Assembly: GCA_017545865.1 (NCBI GenBank)
Contig: JAFWXO010000012.1
Coordinates: forward strand, 1-60,659
Source: Clostridia bacterium
GTDB taxonomy: Bacteria > Bacillota > Clostridia > Christensenellales > Borkfalkiaceae
Reading direction: 5' to 3'
DNA length: 60,659 nucleotides
Both the position numbers and the translations under genes were made by a program. The notes below the pieces were generated by a model. The model made no database searches. It saw nothing but the letters and a program-made list of their open reading frames with translations, and was not told where the DNA came from. Shown piece by piece: positions 24,659-33,079 of this stretch. Within the stretch, counting starts at the first letter, position 1. Each line of letters starts with the position of its first letter.

Positions 24659-25472
24659 ATCTGCTTGACGACCTTTCTTGGTCTTTAATTTTTTTCTCAA
24701 TAATCGCTTTTATTTTATCGGCGTTTTCAATGCCCGCCTTGTAGCCCTGCTCGTAAGCAAAGCGCAAATTTTCAACTTTAAACTGGCTCATATTGCCAAG
24801 TTCAGGACAAATTAAAAGGTCGTGATTGTGGCTCTTTAACTGTTTACGGCGTAAAAACGCGCTGTTCGCGTCAACCGCGCGCAAAATGTAAGTTAACAAA
24901 CCCTTGTGGCGTTGAAATTCGGGGAGCGGACCTAAAACGTCAACCACGATAACGGCGTCCGCCTTAAAATCTTTAACGCAATTTAGGGGCAACGGCATAA
25001 AAACGCCACCGTCAATAAGCACCTTATCGCCCATTTCAACGGGGCGGAAAACGGCGGGAATTGCAGAACTTGCCCTAACGGCTTCCGCAACGCTACCCGT
25101 TTTTAAGGTAACCACTTCGCCCGTAACTATATCGCCTGCGATACACTCAAAGGGAATTTTGAGTTTATCAAAAGTAACGTCGCCTAAAAGTTCTTCAAGT
25201 CTTTTTCTAAGCTTGCTTGATTTTAAAATGCTCTTTTTGTTAAAAGGAAATAACGAAGCGTCTGCAAGTTGATTCATTTTTAAAGAGTCAACGATTTCAA
25301 TCATAGCCTTAGGCGTCATACCGCTTGCATAACATCCGCCGATAACCGAGCCCATTGAACAACCTGCGATGAAGTCGGGTTTTATCCCACACTCGTCCAT
25401 CGCTTGCAAAAAGCCTACGTGCGCTATACCGCGAGCGCCGCCCGCGCCTAATACGAAACAAGTTTTAACCAT
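24657..25472 (-). CDS. Patatin-like phospholipase (RssA type)
   Basis: The 271-residue protein is a Ser-Asp dyad lipid acyl hydrolase. The oxyanion motif GAGGARGIAHVG is near residue 9, the nucleophile elbow GCSMGSVIGG near residue 38, and the catalytic Asp is in DGGVFMPLP near residue 155. All three are intact. There is no signal peptide, so it acts in the cytosol or at the inner face of the membrane. GGAG lies nine bases before the ATG. The physiological substrate of this family in Gram-positive bacteria is not known. Confidence 0.9.
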   Translation of the reverse strand: MVKTCFVLGAGGARGIAHVGFLQAMDECGIKPDFIAGCSMGSVIGGCYASGMTPKAMIEIVDSLKMNQLADASLFPFNKKSILKSSKLRKRLEELLGDVTFDKLKIPFECIAGDIVTGEVVTLKTGSVAEAVRASSAIPAVFRPVEMGDKVLIDGGVFMPLPLNCVKDFKADAVIVVDVLGPLPEFQRHKGLLTYILRAVDANSAFLRRKQLKSHNHDLLICPELGNMSQFKVENLRFAYEQGYKAGIENADKIKAIIEKKIKDQERSSSR

Positions 25473-25516
25473 ACTTTTATTCTCCGCAGTAGTAAAATTT
25501 TTATACGGGGCAAAAA

Positions 25517-25540
25517 ACCGCCGCGAATAGTCGCGACGGT
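25517..25540 (-). terminator. Terminator of pckG
   Basis: ACCGTCGCGA-ctat-TCGCGGCGGT on the minus strand is followed by T6. Confidence 0.8.
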
Positions 25541-25572
25541 AGTTGCTTTTATCTTAACTTAATAAGTTAAAC

Positions 25573-27390
25573 TTATTTGCTAAGTCTTGCTTCTAAAGCT
25601 TCGAGTTCTTTAGCAAGTTCAGCAGGAAGTCTGTCGCCAAATTGAGCGTAGAATTCCTTAATGCCCTTAACTTCTTCAAGCCAAGTTGCAGTGTCAACGT
25701 TAAGAAGTTCTTTAACGGTTTCAACGTCGATATCAAGACCTTCAATATTGATGTCTTCAGCGTTGGGAACGTAACCGATTGCTACTTCGTTAGCGCCAAC
25801 TTCACCCTTACATCTCTTGATAATCCATTCAAGAACGCGAAGGTTATCGCCAAAGCCCGGCCAAATGAAGTTGCCTTCATCGTCAGTTCTGAACCAGTTA
25901 ACGTTGAAGATCTTGGGTTGGTTACCGATCTTTTTGCCCATTTCAATCCAGTGAGCAAAGTAGTCAGCCATATTGTAACCTACGAACGGACGCATTGCCA
26001 TCGGGTCACGACGAACTACGCCTACTGCGCCAGTAGCGGCAGCGGTAGTTTCAGAAGCCATGATAGAACCTACGAATACACCGCTGTTCCAATCTCTTGA
26101 TTGATATACGAGCGGAGCAGTTTTAGCACGTCTACCACCAAATACGATAGCGGTAACGGGAACGCCTTCGGGCGCTTCGAATTCAGAAGAAATGCAGGGG
26201 CAGTTAATAGCCGGCGCAGTGAAACGGCTGTTGGGGTGAGCAGCCTTAACTTCCTTACCGTCTTTATCAACGGTGTCAGGAGTCCAAGGATTGCCCTTCC
26301 AGTCAATAAGTTTAGCGGGTTTCTTCTTGTCAGCAACGTCTTTTTCCATTGCTTCCCACCAAACGGTGTTAGTTTCAGGATCTAACGCAACGTTCGTAAA
26401 GATTGTGTTCTTCATGGTTGAATATAATGCGTTGGGGTTAGATTTTTTGTTAGTACCAGGAGCAACGCCGAAGAAACCGTTTTCGGGGTTGATAGCCCAA
26501 AGTCTACCGTCTTTACCTACTCTAAGCCAAGCAATATCATCACCTACGCACCATACGTTGTAACCCTTCTTAGCGTAAATTTCGGGGGGGATAAGCATTG
26601 CAAGGTTGGTCTTACCGCAAGCCGAGGGGAAAGCAGCAGTGATATAGTTGATTTCGCCTTGGGGGTTTTGAATACCAACGATAAGCATGTGTTCAGCCAT
26701 CCAGCCTTCGTTCTTACCTTGATAAGATGCGATACGGAGAGCGAAACATTTTTTACCTAAAAGAACGTTTCCGCCGTAACCGGAGTTAACCGACCAAATA
26801 GTATTGTCTTGGGGGAAGTGAAGAATATATCTCTTTTCAGGATCAAGATCTGCTTTAGCGTGAAGACCACGAACGAAATCGTTGCTGTCGCCTAAAACGT
26901 CAAGAACTGCTTGACCGATTCTGGTCATAATCTTCATAGAAACTACAACGTAGATAGAATCGGTAACTTCGATACCAACCTTGGAGAAGGTTGAACCAAC
27001 TGCGCCCATAGAATAAGGAATAACGTACATCGTTCTACCCTTCATAGCGCCGTCGAAAATCTTACCAACTTTGTCGTATGCTTCAGCAGGAGCCATCCAG
27101 TTGTTGATCGGGCCTGCATCTTCTTGCTTGTCACAGCAAATAAAGGTTCTGCCTTCTACACGAGCAACGTCGTTAACGTCAGAACGGTGAAGGTAACAAC
27201 CGGGGAGTTTTTCTTCATTAAGTTTAATAAGTTCGCCAGTCTTAAGGGCTTCTTGTCTTAAACCTTCAAGTTGCGCTTCATCACCAGTAATCCAAACGAT
27301 ATTATCGGGTTTGCAAAGATTTGCGCTGTCTTCAACGAATTTTAAAACTTGAGCGTTTTTAGTATATTCGTTAGTAATTTGATACTTCAT
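25573..27390 (-). CDS. pckG: Phosphoenolpyruvate carboxykinase (GTP)
   Basis: This enzyme interconverts oxaloacetate and PEP using GTP/GDP. The 605-residue product has the GTP-type signatures: the P-loop AAFPSACGKTNLAML with the hyper-reactive Cys, the metal-site CVGDDIAWLR stretch and FGGRRAKTAPLVYQSRDW. I chose the ATG of MKYQITNEY at 27390 because GGAGG lies 11 bases upstream. Longer in-frame starts run through that site and are unlikely. In anaerobes it often works in the anaplerotic direction, capturing CO2. It is monocistronic. Confidence 0.96.
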   Translation of the reverse strand: MKYQITNEYTKNAQVLKFVEDSANLCKPDNIVWITGDEAQLEGLRQEALKTGELIKLNEEKLPGCYLHRSDVNDVARVEGRTFICCDKQEDAGPINNWMAPAEAYDKVGKIFDGAMKGRTMYVIPYSMGAVGSTFSKVGIEVTDSIYVVVSMKIMTRIGQAVLDVLGDSNDFVRGLHAKADLDPEKRYILHFPQDNTIWSVNSGYGGNVLLGKKCFALRIASYQGKNEGWMAEHMLIVGIQNPQGEINYITAAFPSACGKTNLAMLIPPEIYAKKGYNVWCVGDDIAWLRVGKDGRLWAINPENGFFGVAPGTNKKSNPNALYSTMKNTIFTNVALDPETNTVWWEAMEKDVADKKKPAKLIDWKGNPWTPDTVDKDGKEVKAAHPNSRFTAPAINCPCISSEFEAPEGVPVTAIVFGGRRAKTAPLVYQSRDWNSGVFVGSIMASETTAAATGAVGVVRRDPMAMRPFVGYNMADYFAHWIEMGKKIGNQPKIFNVNWFRTDDEGNFIWPGFGDNLRVLEWIIKRCKGEVGANEVAIGYVPNAEDINIEGLDIDVETVKELLNVDTATWLEEVKGIKEFYAQFGDRLPAELAKELEALEARLSK

Positions 27391-27477
27391 ATTGTAAAAT
27401 GCCTCCATTAAAATATCTTTAAATAATTGTCGATTTTTACGTTTATATTTATATAAACGCAAACTTTCACTGTAAGT

Positions 27478-27506
27478 ATTTTAGCATAGGTTTAGCAAAT
27501 TGTAAA
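27478..27506 (-). promoter_or_regulatory. Promoter of pckG
   Basis: TTTACA and TAAAAT are separated by 17 bases on the minus strand, giving a leader of about 80 bases. Confidence 0.65.
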
Positions 27507-27610
27507 TAGTTTTTATCTATTTTTTATTTTTTTTACGATTAACGATAAAAAACTTTGTTTTTCGTTATTTTATTCAGTAAAAAATAATATATTTTTAAAG
27601 GGAGAAAAGT

Positions 27611-28444
27611 ATGAAGGAATTTTTAATTTTCAAAAAACTAAGCGGTGGCTTAGATTTAAAACTCAACGCGTGGCTTAAAGTGGAAACGATTGATAACTTA
27701 GTTTTTGTTTTGGGCGAGATAACCGCGCCCGTTTGGAACCTTGATGGGTTTTCAACTTATATCGTTACAAGCGACGCTACCATTTTGTTAAGCGACGGGC
27801 TAAGTTTTAAAAAAGAACTTAGTTTAACCGCTATAAATAGCGGTTTTATTGCAGTGGTTACTAAAACTTTAGACAAAACGCCCTTGCTTTACGTTAATTA
27901 TAAAAAGGCAGAAAGCGAACTTTCCTTGGCGCTTGAAAAGATTAAAAACGGGGCGTATAACGATGAGGAAATCGCCACCGAAAACTACTTTAACGGAGTT
28001 AATTATGAAACCGAACGTGTTTATAACGATGATAACGACGGGGGCTTTGAAGATAAAAAAAGCCCGCCAAAAATCACGGCAGATAGCCAAGCTTTACTAC
28101 ATGAAAACTTGGGCGCTCAAAAGGGAGAATTCTACGATACCGTCAAAGAAAAATTCGACCAAATAATATATTGCCACGCGCGTGACGAAGAACTTTGCTC
28201 CGCCCTACCCTTAGGCGAGTTTTGCAAGATTTTTTACGATAAAGATAGATTTTATTCCGTTGGGCGAATTTTTGATAACGGAAAAGTTAAATATTTGTGT
28301 TACGCCGTTAAGGGCGATATAAATTCCGCCCCGAAAGAAGTATTTAAATACTCTAAGTTTTTACCCGTTTCGCCATACGAAAAAACTATCGGCTATTACG
28401 TTATTTTTCAAAACGCAAAAAACGGAGAAATTATCACGAACTAA
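27611..28444 (+). CDS. Hypothetical protein
   Basis: The 277-residue cytosolic protein is not a family I recognise. An N-terminal region of about 95 residues is predicted mainly as beta strands. A polar linker containing YNDEEIATENYF and a DDNDGGF acidic patch follows at about residues 112-145. A C-terminal region of about 110 residues contains YSVGRIFDNGKVKYLCYAVKG. AGGGAG lies eight bases before the ATG. It is a lone gene divergent from pckG. Confidence 0.65.
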   Translation: MKEFLIFKKLSGGLDLKLNAWLKVETIDNLVFVLGEITAPVWNLDGFSTYIVTSDATILLSDGLSFKKELSLTAINSGFIAVVTKTLDKTPLLYVNYKKAESELSLALEKIKNGAYNDEEIATENYFNGVNYETERVYNDDNDGGFEDKKSPPKITADSQALLHENLGAQKGEFYDTVKEKFDQIIYCHARDEELCSALPLGEFCKIFYDKDRFYSVGRIFDNGKVKYLCYAVKGDINSAPKEVFKYSKFLPVSPYEKTIGYYVIFQNAKNGEIITN

Positions 28445-28493
28445 CCGTTTGGGTTATTGATTTGATTTTATATTGATAGAATATTTTAAGCCG

Positions 28494-28640
28494 TTAAATG
28501 TTGCCGTTGGCAACGCTAAATTACTTCGTAGCTAAATGTTTGCTTTGCAAACGCTAAATGTTGCCGTTGGCAACGCTAAATTACTTCGTAGCTAAATGTT
28601 GCTAACGCAACGCTAAATGCAAAACAGAGTTTTGCGCTGT
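28494..28640. repeat. Hairpin array with GCTAAAT linkers (seven units)
   Basis: The units in order are GTTGCC-gtt-GGCAAC, TAC-ttc-GTA, GTTTGC-ttt-GCAAAC, GTTGCC-gtt-GGCAAC, TAC-ttc-GTA, GTTGC-taac-GCAAC and GCAAAAC-aga-GTTTTGC, separated by GCTAAAT. The stems change completely while the linker stays fixed. The block from 28494 to about 28546 is repeated in part from 28555, showing growth by unit duplication. Confidence 0.85.
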
Positions 28641-28700
28641 TGATTGATTTTTTCATTTTAAGCCTATTACAACTATTTTAAGCCGTTAGAACTGAGATTT

Positions 28701-28820
28701 TAAGCCGTTAGTTGCAAGCAAGACAAGGCTCGCAAAGTGTTTTGGATGAAATAGACCTTTTGGTCATTGAAGTCAAAACACGAAGCAGTAACGTAGTATT
28801 GCGCCGCAAATAACGGAATA
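28701..28820. repeat. Structured dispersed repeat, copy 3
   Basis: The outer stem CCGTTA (28705-28710) pairs with TAACGG (28811-28816). GTGTTTTG (28737-28744) pairs with CAAAACAC (28774-28781), and GACC-tttt-GGTC forms the apex. Two extra copies of the left end (TTTTAAGCCGTTA) lie upstream at about 28484 and 28677, next to the hairpin array. Confidence 0.8.
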
Positions 28821-28849
28821 AAAAAAGAGTGGGTTAACCACTCTTTTTT
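28821..28849. terminator. Terminator of rplU-rpmA
   Basis: A6 GAGTGG pairs with CCACTC T6 around a 5-base loop, just after the rpmA stop on the minus strand. Confidence 0.85.
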
Positions 28850-28860
28850 ATGCCTTAAAA

Positions 28861-29133
28861 TTAGTTTTCGTATACCGAAACTTGTTTACGGTCTTTACCA
28901 AGTCTTTCAAACTTAACAACGCCGTCAACGGTAGCAAATAAAGTGTAATCTTTACCGCAACCTACGTTTTTACCGGGATAGAATTTCGTGCCTCTTTGTC
29001 TAACTAAAATAGAACCTGCGAGAACTTTTTGGCCGTCAGCACGCTTAATACCTAAGCGCTTAGCTTCGCTATCACGACCGTTTCTGGAACTACCTACACC
29101 TTTCTTATGAGCAAATAATTTAATTAAAAACAT
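28861..29133 (-). CDS. rpmA: 50S ribosomal protein L27
   Basis: L27 reaches the peptidyl-transferase centre. The core [20 protein letters not shown] is typical. The eight residues before it (MFLIKLFA) look like a shortened form of the Firmicutes N-terminal extension that is removed by the protease Prp before ribosome assembly. The gene follows rplU after two bases. The prp (ysxB) gene that normally lies between them is missing here. Confidence 0.97.
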   Translation of the reverse strand: MFLIKLFAHKKGVGSSRNGRDSEAKRLGIKRADGQKVLAGSILVRQRGTKFYPGKNVGCGKDYTLFATVDGVVKFERLGKDRKQVSVYEN

Positions 29134-29135
29134 AA

Positions 29136-29447
29136 TTATTCTCCTTTAACAATGTCGGTAATCTTAACAGCCGTAAACGGTTGTCTGTGACCTTGTTTCT
29201 TTCTGATGTTCTTCTTCGCTTTGTATTTGAACACGATGATTTTTTTCATCTTGTCTTGAGCGAGAACTTCACCGGTTACTTTGAACGCCTTCGCGTCCTT
29301 GCCTACTTTTACACTCTTTCCGTCGGTCACGAAGATTGCGTTGAATTCTACGCTCGCGCCAACTTCGGCATCAAGTTTTTCAAACTTAACGGTATCGCCT
29401 ACCGCAACTTTGTATTGCTTAGAGCCGTTTTCGATAATTGCGTACAT
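29136..29447 (-). CDS. rplU: 50S ribosomal protein L21
   Basis: L21 binds 23S rRNA early in 50S assembly. The 103-residue protein has the usual [18 protein letters not shown] start and the [20 protein letters not shown]-terminal RNA-binding stretch. AGGAGG precedes the ATG. It is co-transcribed with rpmA from a strong promoter at 29533-29561, behind an 80-base leader. Confidence 0.97.
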   Translation of the reverse strand: MYAIIENGSKQYKVAVGDTVKFEKLDAEVGASVEFNAIFVTDGKSVKVGKDAKAFKVTGEVLAQDKMKKIIVFKYKAKKNIRKKQGHRQPFTAVKITDIVKGE

Positions 29448-29527
29448 ACTAAGTACCTCCTGTCTAATCTCGCCGAATTTAAAGGCGGTGAATAGTCACT
29501 CTTCTGGAGCCTTTTCCGAGCGGTTCT
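29448..29527 (-). ncRNA. rplU 5' leader, possible L21 autoregulatory RNA
   Basis: About 80 bases separate the predicted transcription start from the rplU ATG. The leader contains CTCGG-AAAAGG-CTCC and CACCGCC-tttaaatt-CGGCG inverted repeats. Firmicutes rplU genes often carry a conserved L21 leader. I cannot confirm the match by eye. Confidence 0.35.
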
Positions 29528-29532
29528 ATCGT

Positions 29533-29561
29533 ATGATACAATTTTTTTAATTTTTTGTCAA
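29533..29561 (-). promoter_or_regulatory. Promoter of rplU-rpmA
   Basis: A perfect TTGACA and TATCAT are separated by 17 bases on the minus strand. Confidence 0.8.
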
Positions 29562-29619
29562 CTAATTTTACATACATTTAGATATAATGCTCACTATAAA
29601 ATCAAAGGGGGGATACACT

Positions 29620-30054
29620 ATGCAAAATTGCAATCTTGAATTTATCGGCGAAGTTATGCGCAACGCAAGCGTTGCTCTACTTTCAATTAAAAACGTTATC
29701 GAAAAGGTGGACCACGCCGAACTTAGAGCGGAACTAAGGTCTGAATACGAAAAGTACGACGCTTTTATTGAAGAACTTAAATCTTATATGACCGAGAAAG
29801 GTTACGAGATTAAAGACGTTTCCAAAATGAAAAAAATGATGATGTGGTCTGCAATCAAAATGAACGTTGCAGTTGACGATAGCCGAACGCACGTTGCGCA
29901 AATTATGGTTAAAGGCACGGTTATGGGAATAACTGAACTAACCAAAATTTTGAACGATAAAGGGTGCGTTAGCGATGAAAAGGCGATTGAATACGCATCA
30001 AGGCTACTTGAATTAGAAGAACAATTCGAAGAAAATTTAAAAACTTTTTTATAA
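29620..30054 (+). CDS. Small alpha-helical protein, possibly ferritin-like fold
   Basis: The 144-residue product is almost wholly helical by composition, with heptad-like Leu/Ile spacing and Glu/His positions in HAELRAEL, EYEKYDAF and RTHVAQIM. The overall pattern suggests a four-helix bundle like the ferritin-like DUF2383 group, but no metal-binding ExxH motif is clear. I chose the ATG at 29620 because GGGGGG lies seven bases upstream. A -10 box TATAAT at 29583-29588 is visible. Function unknown. Confidence 0.65.
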   Translation: MQNCNLEFIGEVMRNASVALLSIKNVIEKVDHAELRAELRSEYEKYDAFIEELKSYMTEKGYEIKDVSKMKKMMMWSAIKMNVAVDDSRTHVAQIMVKGTVMGITELTKILNDKGCVSDEKAIEYASRLLELEEQFEENLKTFL

Positions 30055-30080
30055 AAAAACGCTCCGAGAAGGAGCGTTTT
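30054..30080. terminator. Bidirectional terminator
   Basis: AAAACGCTCC-gaga-AGGAGCGTTTT lies between two convergent genes. Confidence 0.8.
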
Positions 30081-30083
30081 AAT

Positions 30084-31562
30084 TTATTTTACGGGTTTTT
30101 CTTCGTAAACTGGCGAGCTTGTTAAAACTATGCCGAGTTTTCTAAGCATCTTCACGTCAATATGCGGAAGTAGTACCGACGAGTGCATTTGCGCTCCGCG
30201 AAGAAGGGGAAGTTTGCTGATTGCAAGTTGAGCGTTCTTATTCGTGTAAGACGAAGAAGAAAGGGCGATAAGCATTTCGTCAATATGCAATCTTGGGGTT
30301 ACGGAAGAGAGATATTTTACTTTAAGTTCAGTTATGGGAACTATTCTTTCAGGGAGCAACAAGTTTTCTTCATCTGGGATATTTGCAAGATATTTTAAAG
30401 CGTTTATAAGCATCGCGCTTTGGCTTTCTAAAATATCGCTCGTTTTGCCCGTAATGAACGTTCCGTCAGGCATTTCAATCGCCGAGCAAGGAACTTTAAC
30501 TTTTGCTTGCTTTTTAACGCACGCGTTGTAAACTTCCCTGTCTTCAACGGAAACGTTCAAACCTTGCATTAAGTATAAAATCTTCTCAGATTCGTCAGGA
30601 TCTAAGTTGTTTCTTCTCTCGTTTTCAAGCGCTTTAAAATAACGGCGAATAATCTCTTGCTTGGACGCGTTTTGGCACGCCTCGTCGTCACAGATTGCAA
30701 ACCCTGCCATATTAACGCCCATATCCGTTGGCGACTTATACGGCGATACGCCCATTAGTTTTTCAAACAACGCGTTTAAAACGGGGAAAATCTCCACGTC
30801 ACGATTATAGTTAACCGTGGTAACGCCGTAAGCGGATAAATGCCAAGGGTCAATCATATTAACGTCATTAAGGTCGGCGGTGGCGGCCTCGTATGCAACG
30901 TTAACGGGGTGTTTAAGCGGTAAATTCCAAATCGGGAAAGTTTCGTATTTAGCATACCCAGATTTTATACCGCGCTTTAAGTCGTGATAAATGTTTGATA
31001 AACAAGTTGCCATCTTTCCGCTACCGGGGCCGGGGGCGGTTACAACGACTAAGTTTCTCGTCGTTTCAATATAGTCGTTCTTGCCGTAACCGTTATCGCT
31101 AATAACGTGGGGAACGTTTGAGGGATACCCGTCGATAACGTAATGGCGGTAAACTTTAAGCCCCATTTTTTCAAGGCGCTTTTTAAAGCGGAGAGCGGGT
31201 TCGTTGTTTTTATCAAATTTTGATAAAACTACGCTTTGAATAAACAAACCGTAACTTCTAAAAATGCCGATAAGCCTAATAACGTCTTGATCGTAAGTGA
31301 TGCCAAGGTCGGCGCGAACTTTGTTCTTTTGAATATCAATGGCGTTTATAACTATAACGATTTCAGCTCTATCTTTAAGTTTAGAGAGCATTTTAATCTT
31401 ACTGTCAGGCTCAAAACCCGGAAGAACGCGCGCAGCGTGATTATCGTCAAAAAGTTTACCGCCGAATTCAAGGTATAACTTTCCGCCGAACTCGTTAATG
31501 CGCTCGGTTATCTTTTCGGACTGCATTTGAAGATATTTTTCACTATCAAACCCGATTTTCAT
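30084..31562 (-). CDS. DUF1846 family protein
   Basis: The 492-residue cytosolic protein matches the DUF1846 family throughout: MKIGFDSEKYLQMQSEKI at the N-terminus, GGKLYLEFGGKLFDD, VTAPGPGSGKMATCLSN at about residue 170 and TDMGVNMAGFAI near residue 280. The GPGSGK stretch resembles a nucleotide-binding loop. The biochemical activity is not established. I chose the ATG at 31562 because GGGAG lies eight bases upstream. Confidence 0.9.
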   Translation of the reverse strand: MKIGFDSEKYLQMQSEKITERINEFGGKLYLEFGGKLFDDNHAARVLPGFEPDSKIKMLSKLKDRAEIVIVINAIDIQKNKVRADLGITYDQDVIRLIGIFRSYGLFIQSVVLSKFDKNNEPALRFKKRLEKMGLKVYRHYVIDGYPSNVPHVISDNGYGKNDYIETTRNLVVVTAPGPGSGKMATCLSNIYHDLKRGIKSGYAKYETFPIWNLPLKHPVNVAYEAATADLNDVNMIDPWHLSAYGVTTVNYNRDVEIFPVLNALFEKLMGVSPYKSPTDMGVNMAGFAICDDEACQNASKQEIIRRYFKALENERRNNLDPDESEKILYLMQGLNVSVEDREVYNACVKKQAKVKVPCSAIEMPDGTFITGKTSDILESQSAMLINALKYLANIPDEENLLLPERIVPITELKVKYLSSVTPRLHIDEMLIALSSSSYTNKNAQLAISKLPLLRGAQMHSSVLLPHIDVKMLRKLGIVLTSSPVYEEKPVK

Positions 31563-31639
31563 ATCAACTGCTCCCATCTAAAATTCCATATAATTGTAAC
31601 ACAATTAAAAATTAAAATCAATAAGACGGGCGCAAAATG

Positions 31640-31668
31640 TTTACTTTATTTGAAGTAAAGTATATAAT
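31640..31668 (+). promoter_or_regulatory. Promoter of mrp-yqeY
   Basis: TTTACT and TATAAT are separated by 17 bases, 31 bases before the ATG at 31700. Confidence 0.7.
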
Positions 31669-31699
31669 ATATTTATAAAATTTATAAAAGGATAGAAAA

Positions 31700-32521
31700 A
31701 TGAGTAACTGTTCACACAACTGTTCTTCCTGCTCGCAAAGTGACTGCAAGGATAGAAATCAATTTGAAATTAAGGCAAAAGACGGCGTTTCCTTTAAAAA
31801 GACCATCGCCGTTATGAGCGGTAAAGGTGGCGTTGGCAAATCGCTTATCACCAGCCTTTTAGCCGTTGAATCAAAAAAGCGTGGGCTTGAAGTTGCCGTT
31901 TTAGACGCGGATATTACCGGCCCTTCAATCCCCAAAACTTTCGGTGTTGACCACCTTAGAGCGCAAGGTAGTGACGAAGGGTTATACCCCGTTTATTCAA
32001 ACGGCGGTGTTAAAATTATGTCAATCAACCTTTTACTTGAAGAACCGAGCATGCCCGTCGTTTGGCGCGGTCCTGTTATTTCGGGCGTTGTTAAGCAGTT
32101 TTATACCGACGTTTTGTGGGGAGAAAACGATATTATGTTTATCGATATGCCCCCTGGAACGGGCGACGTTCCGCTCACAGTTTTTCAAAGTTTGAAAGTT
32201 GACGGAATTATCGTTGTTACCACCCCGCAAGACCTTGTTTCTATGATAGTTGAAAAGTCGGTTAAGATGGCGAATATGATGAATATTCCCGTTCTTGGCG
32301 TGGTGGAAAATATGAGTTACGCCGTTTGCCCTAAGTGCGGTGAAAAACTTTACGTTTTCGGCGAAGGCAAAACCGAACAAGTTGCTAAGGAATACGGTTT
32401 AGAAGTGCTTGCAAAACTTCCTATCAACCCAGAAGTTGCAAACCTTATCGATCTTGGTCAAGTTGAAAAAGTTGACACGGCGACAATTGCAAACGCCGTA
32501 AATACCATTTTGGAGAAATAA
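31700..32521 (+). CDS. mrp: Mrp/NBP35-family Fe-S cluster carrier ATPase
   Basis: The 273-residue P-loop ATPase is of the ApbC/Mrp type, which carries and delivers Fe-S clusters. It starts with a Cys-rich leader (four Cys in the first 17 residues, CSHNCSSCSQSDC). The deviant Walker A loop SGKGGVGKS is near residue 41, and the paired CPKC motif near residue 214 forms the bridging cluster site. The N-terminal Cys group is like that of NBP35. GGATAG precedes the ATG. yqeY follows two bases after its stop. Confidence 0.93.
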   Translation: MSNCSHNCSSCSQSDCKDRNQFEIKAKDGVSFKKTIAVMSGKGGVGKSLITSLLAVESKKRGLEVAVLDADITGPSIPKTFGVDHLRAQGSDEGLYPVYSNGGVKIMSINLLLEEPSMPVVWRGPVISGVVKQFYTDVLWGENDIMFIDMPPGTGDVPLTVFQSLKVDGIIVVTTPQDLVSMIVEKSVKMANMMNIPVLGVVENMSYAVCPKCGEKLYVFGEGKTEQVAKEYGLEVLAKLPINPEVANLIDLGQVEKVDTATIANAVNTILEK

Positions 32522-32523
32522 TT

Positions 32524-32946
32524 ATGACTCTTGAACAATTTAAAAAAGCGAAAATTGACGCTATGAAGCAAAAGGACAAAGATAGAGTTTCCGCTCTTAA
32601 CGTTATCATAACTAAAGCAATGGCTTTAACTATTGAAAAGCGCGCGGTAGGTCAAGAACTTTTAGAAAGCGATATTGACACTCTTCTTCAAAAAGCGGAA
32701 AAGGAACTTTCCGAAGAAAGAGAAGGCTTTATAAAGGCTGGCAGAGAAGAAAACGTTATCTCTCTTACTAACCAAATTGAAGTTATTAAGGAATATCTCC
32801 CCAAACTTTTATCGGCTGAAGAGATTAAAGCGATAATCGACACGCTTGAAGATAAATCAATCCCGTCGGTTATGAAACACTTTAAGCAAAACTATCAAGG
32901 GAAAGCCGATATGCGCCTCGTAAACGCGATTGCAAGCGGAAAATAA
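32524..32946 (+). CDS. yqeY: GatB/YqeY domain protein
   Basis: The 140-residue protein is the stand-alone YqeY domain, related to the C-terminal tRNA-binding tail domain of GatB. It has the conserved MKQKDKDRVSALN, EKELSEEREGF, KEYLPKLLSAEEI and C-terminal GKADMRLVNAIASGK segments. It is co-transcribed with mrp and followed by a strong terminator. Its role is unknown beyond a possible tRNA link. Confidence 0.93.
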   Translation: MTLEQFKKAKIDAMKQKDKDRVSALNVIITKAMALTIEKRAVGQELLESDIDTLLQKAEKELSEEREGFIKAGREENVISLTNQIEVIKEYLPKLLSAEEIKAIIDTLEDKSIPSVMKHFKQNYQGKADMRLVNAIASGK

Positions 32947-32953
32947 TAAAATT

Positions 32954-32987
32954 AACGCGGATTTTTTAAGTGAAATCCGCGTTTTTT
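32954..32987 (+). terminator. Terminator of mrp-yqeY
   Basis: AACGCGGATTT pairs with AAATCCGCGTT and is followed by a T run. Confidence 0.85.
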
Positions 32988-33079
32988 CGCCTTGTAGGGC
33001 GGTTTTTTCAAAAAACCCTTGTTTTTTTGTTTAAAATATTATATACTAATGGTAAATAAACTAAAAACAAGGAGATATT

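Noticed and set aside
28494-28640. CRISPR array
   Set aside because: Linkers of 7 bases separated by short self-complementary units do not match CRISPR repeats and spacers, units recur within and between arrays, and no cas genes are present.
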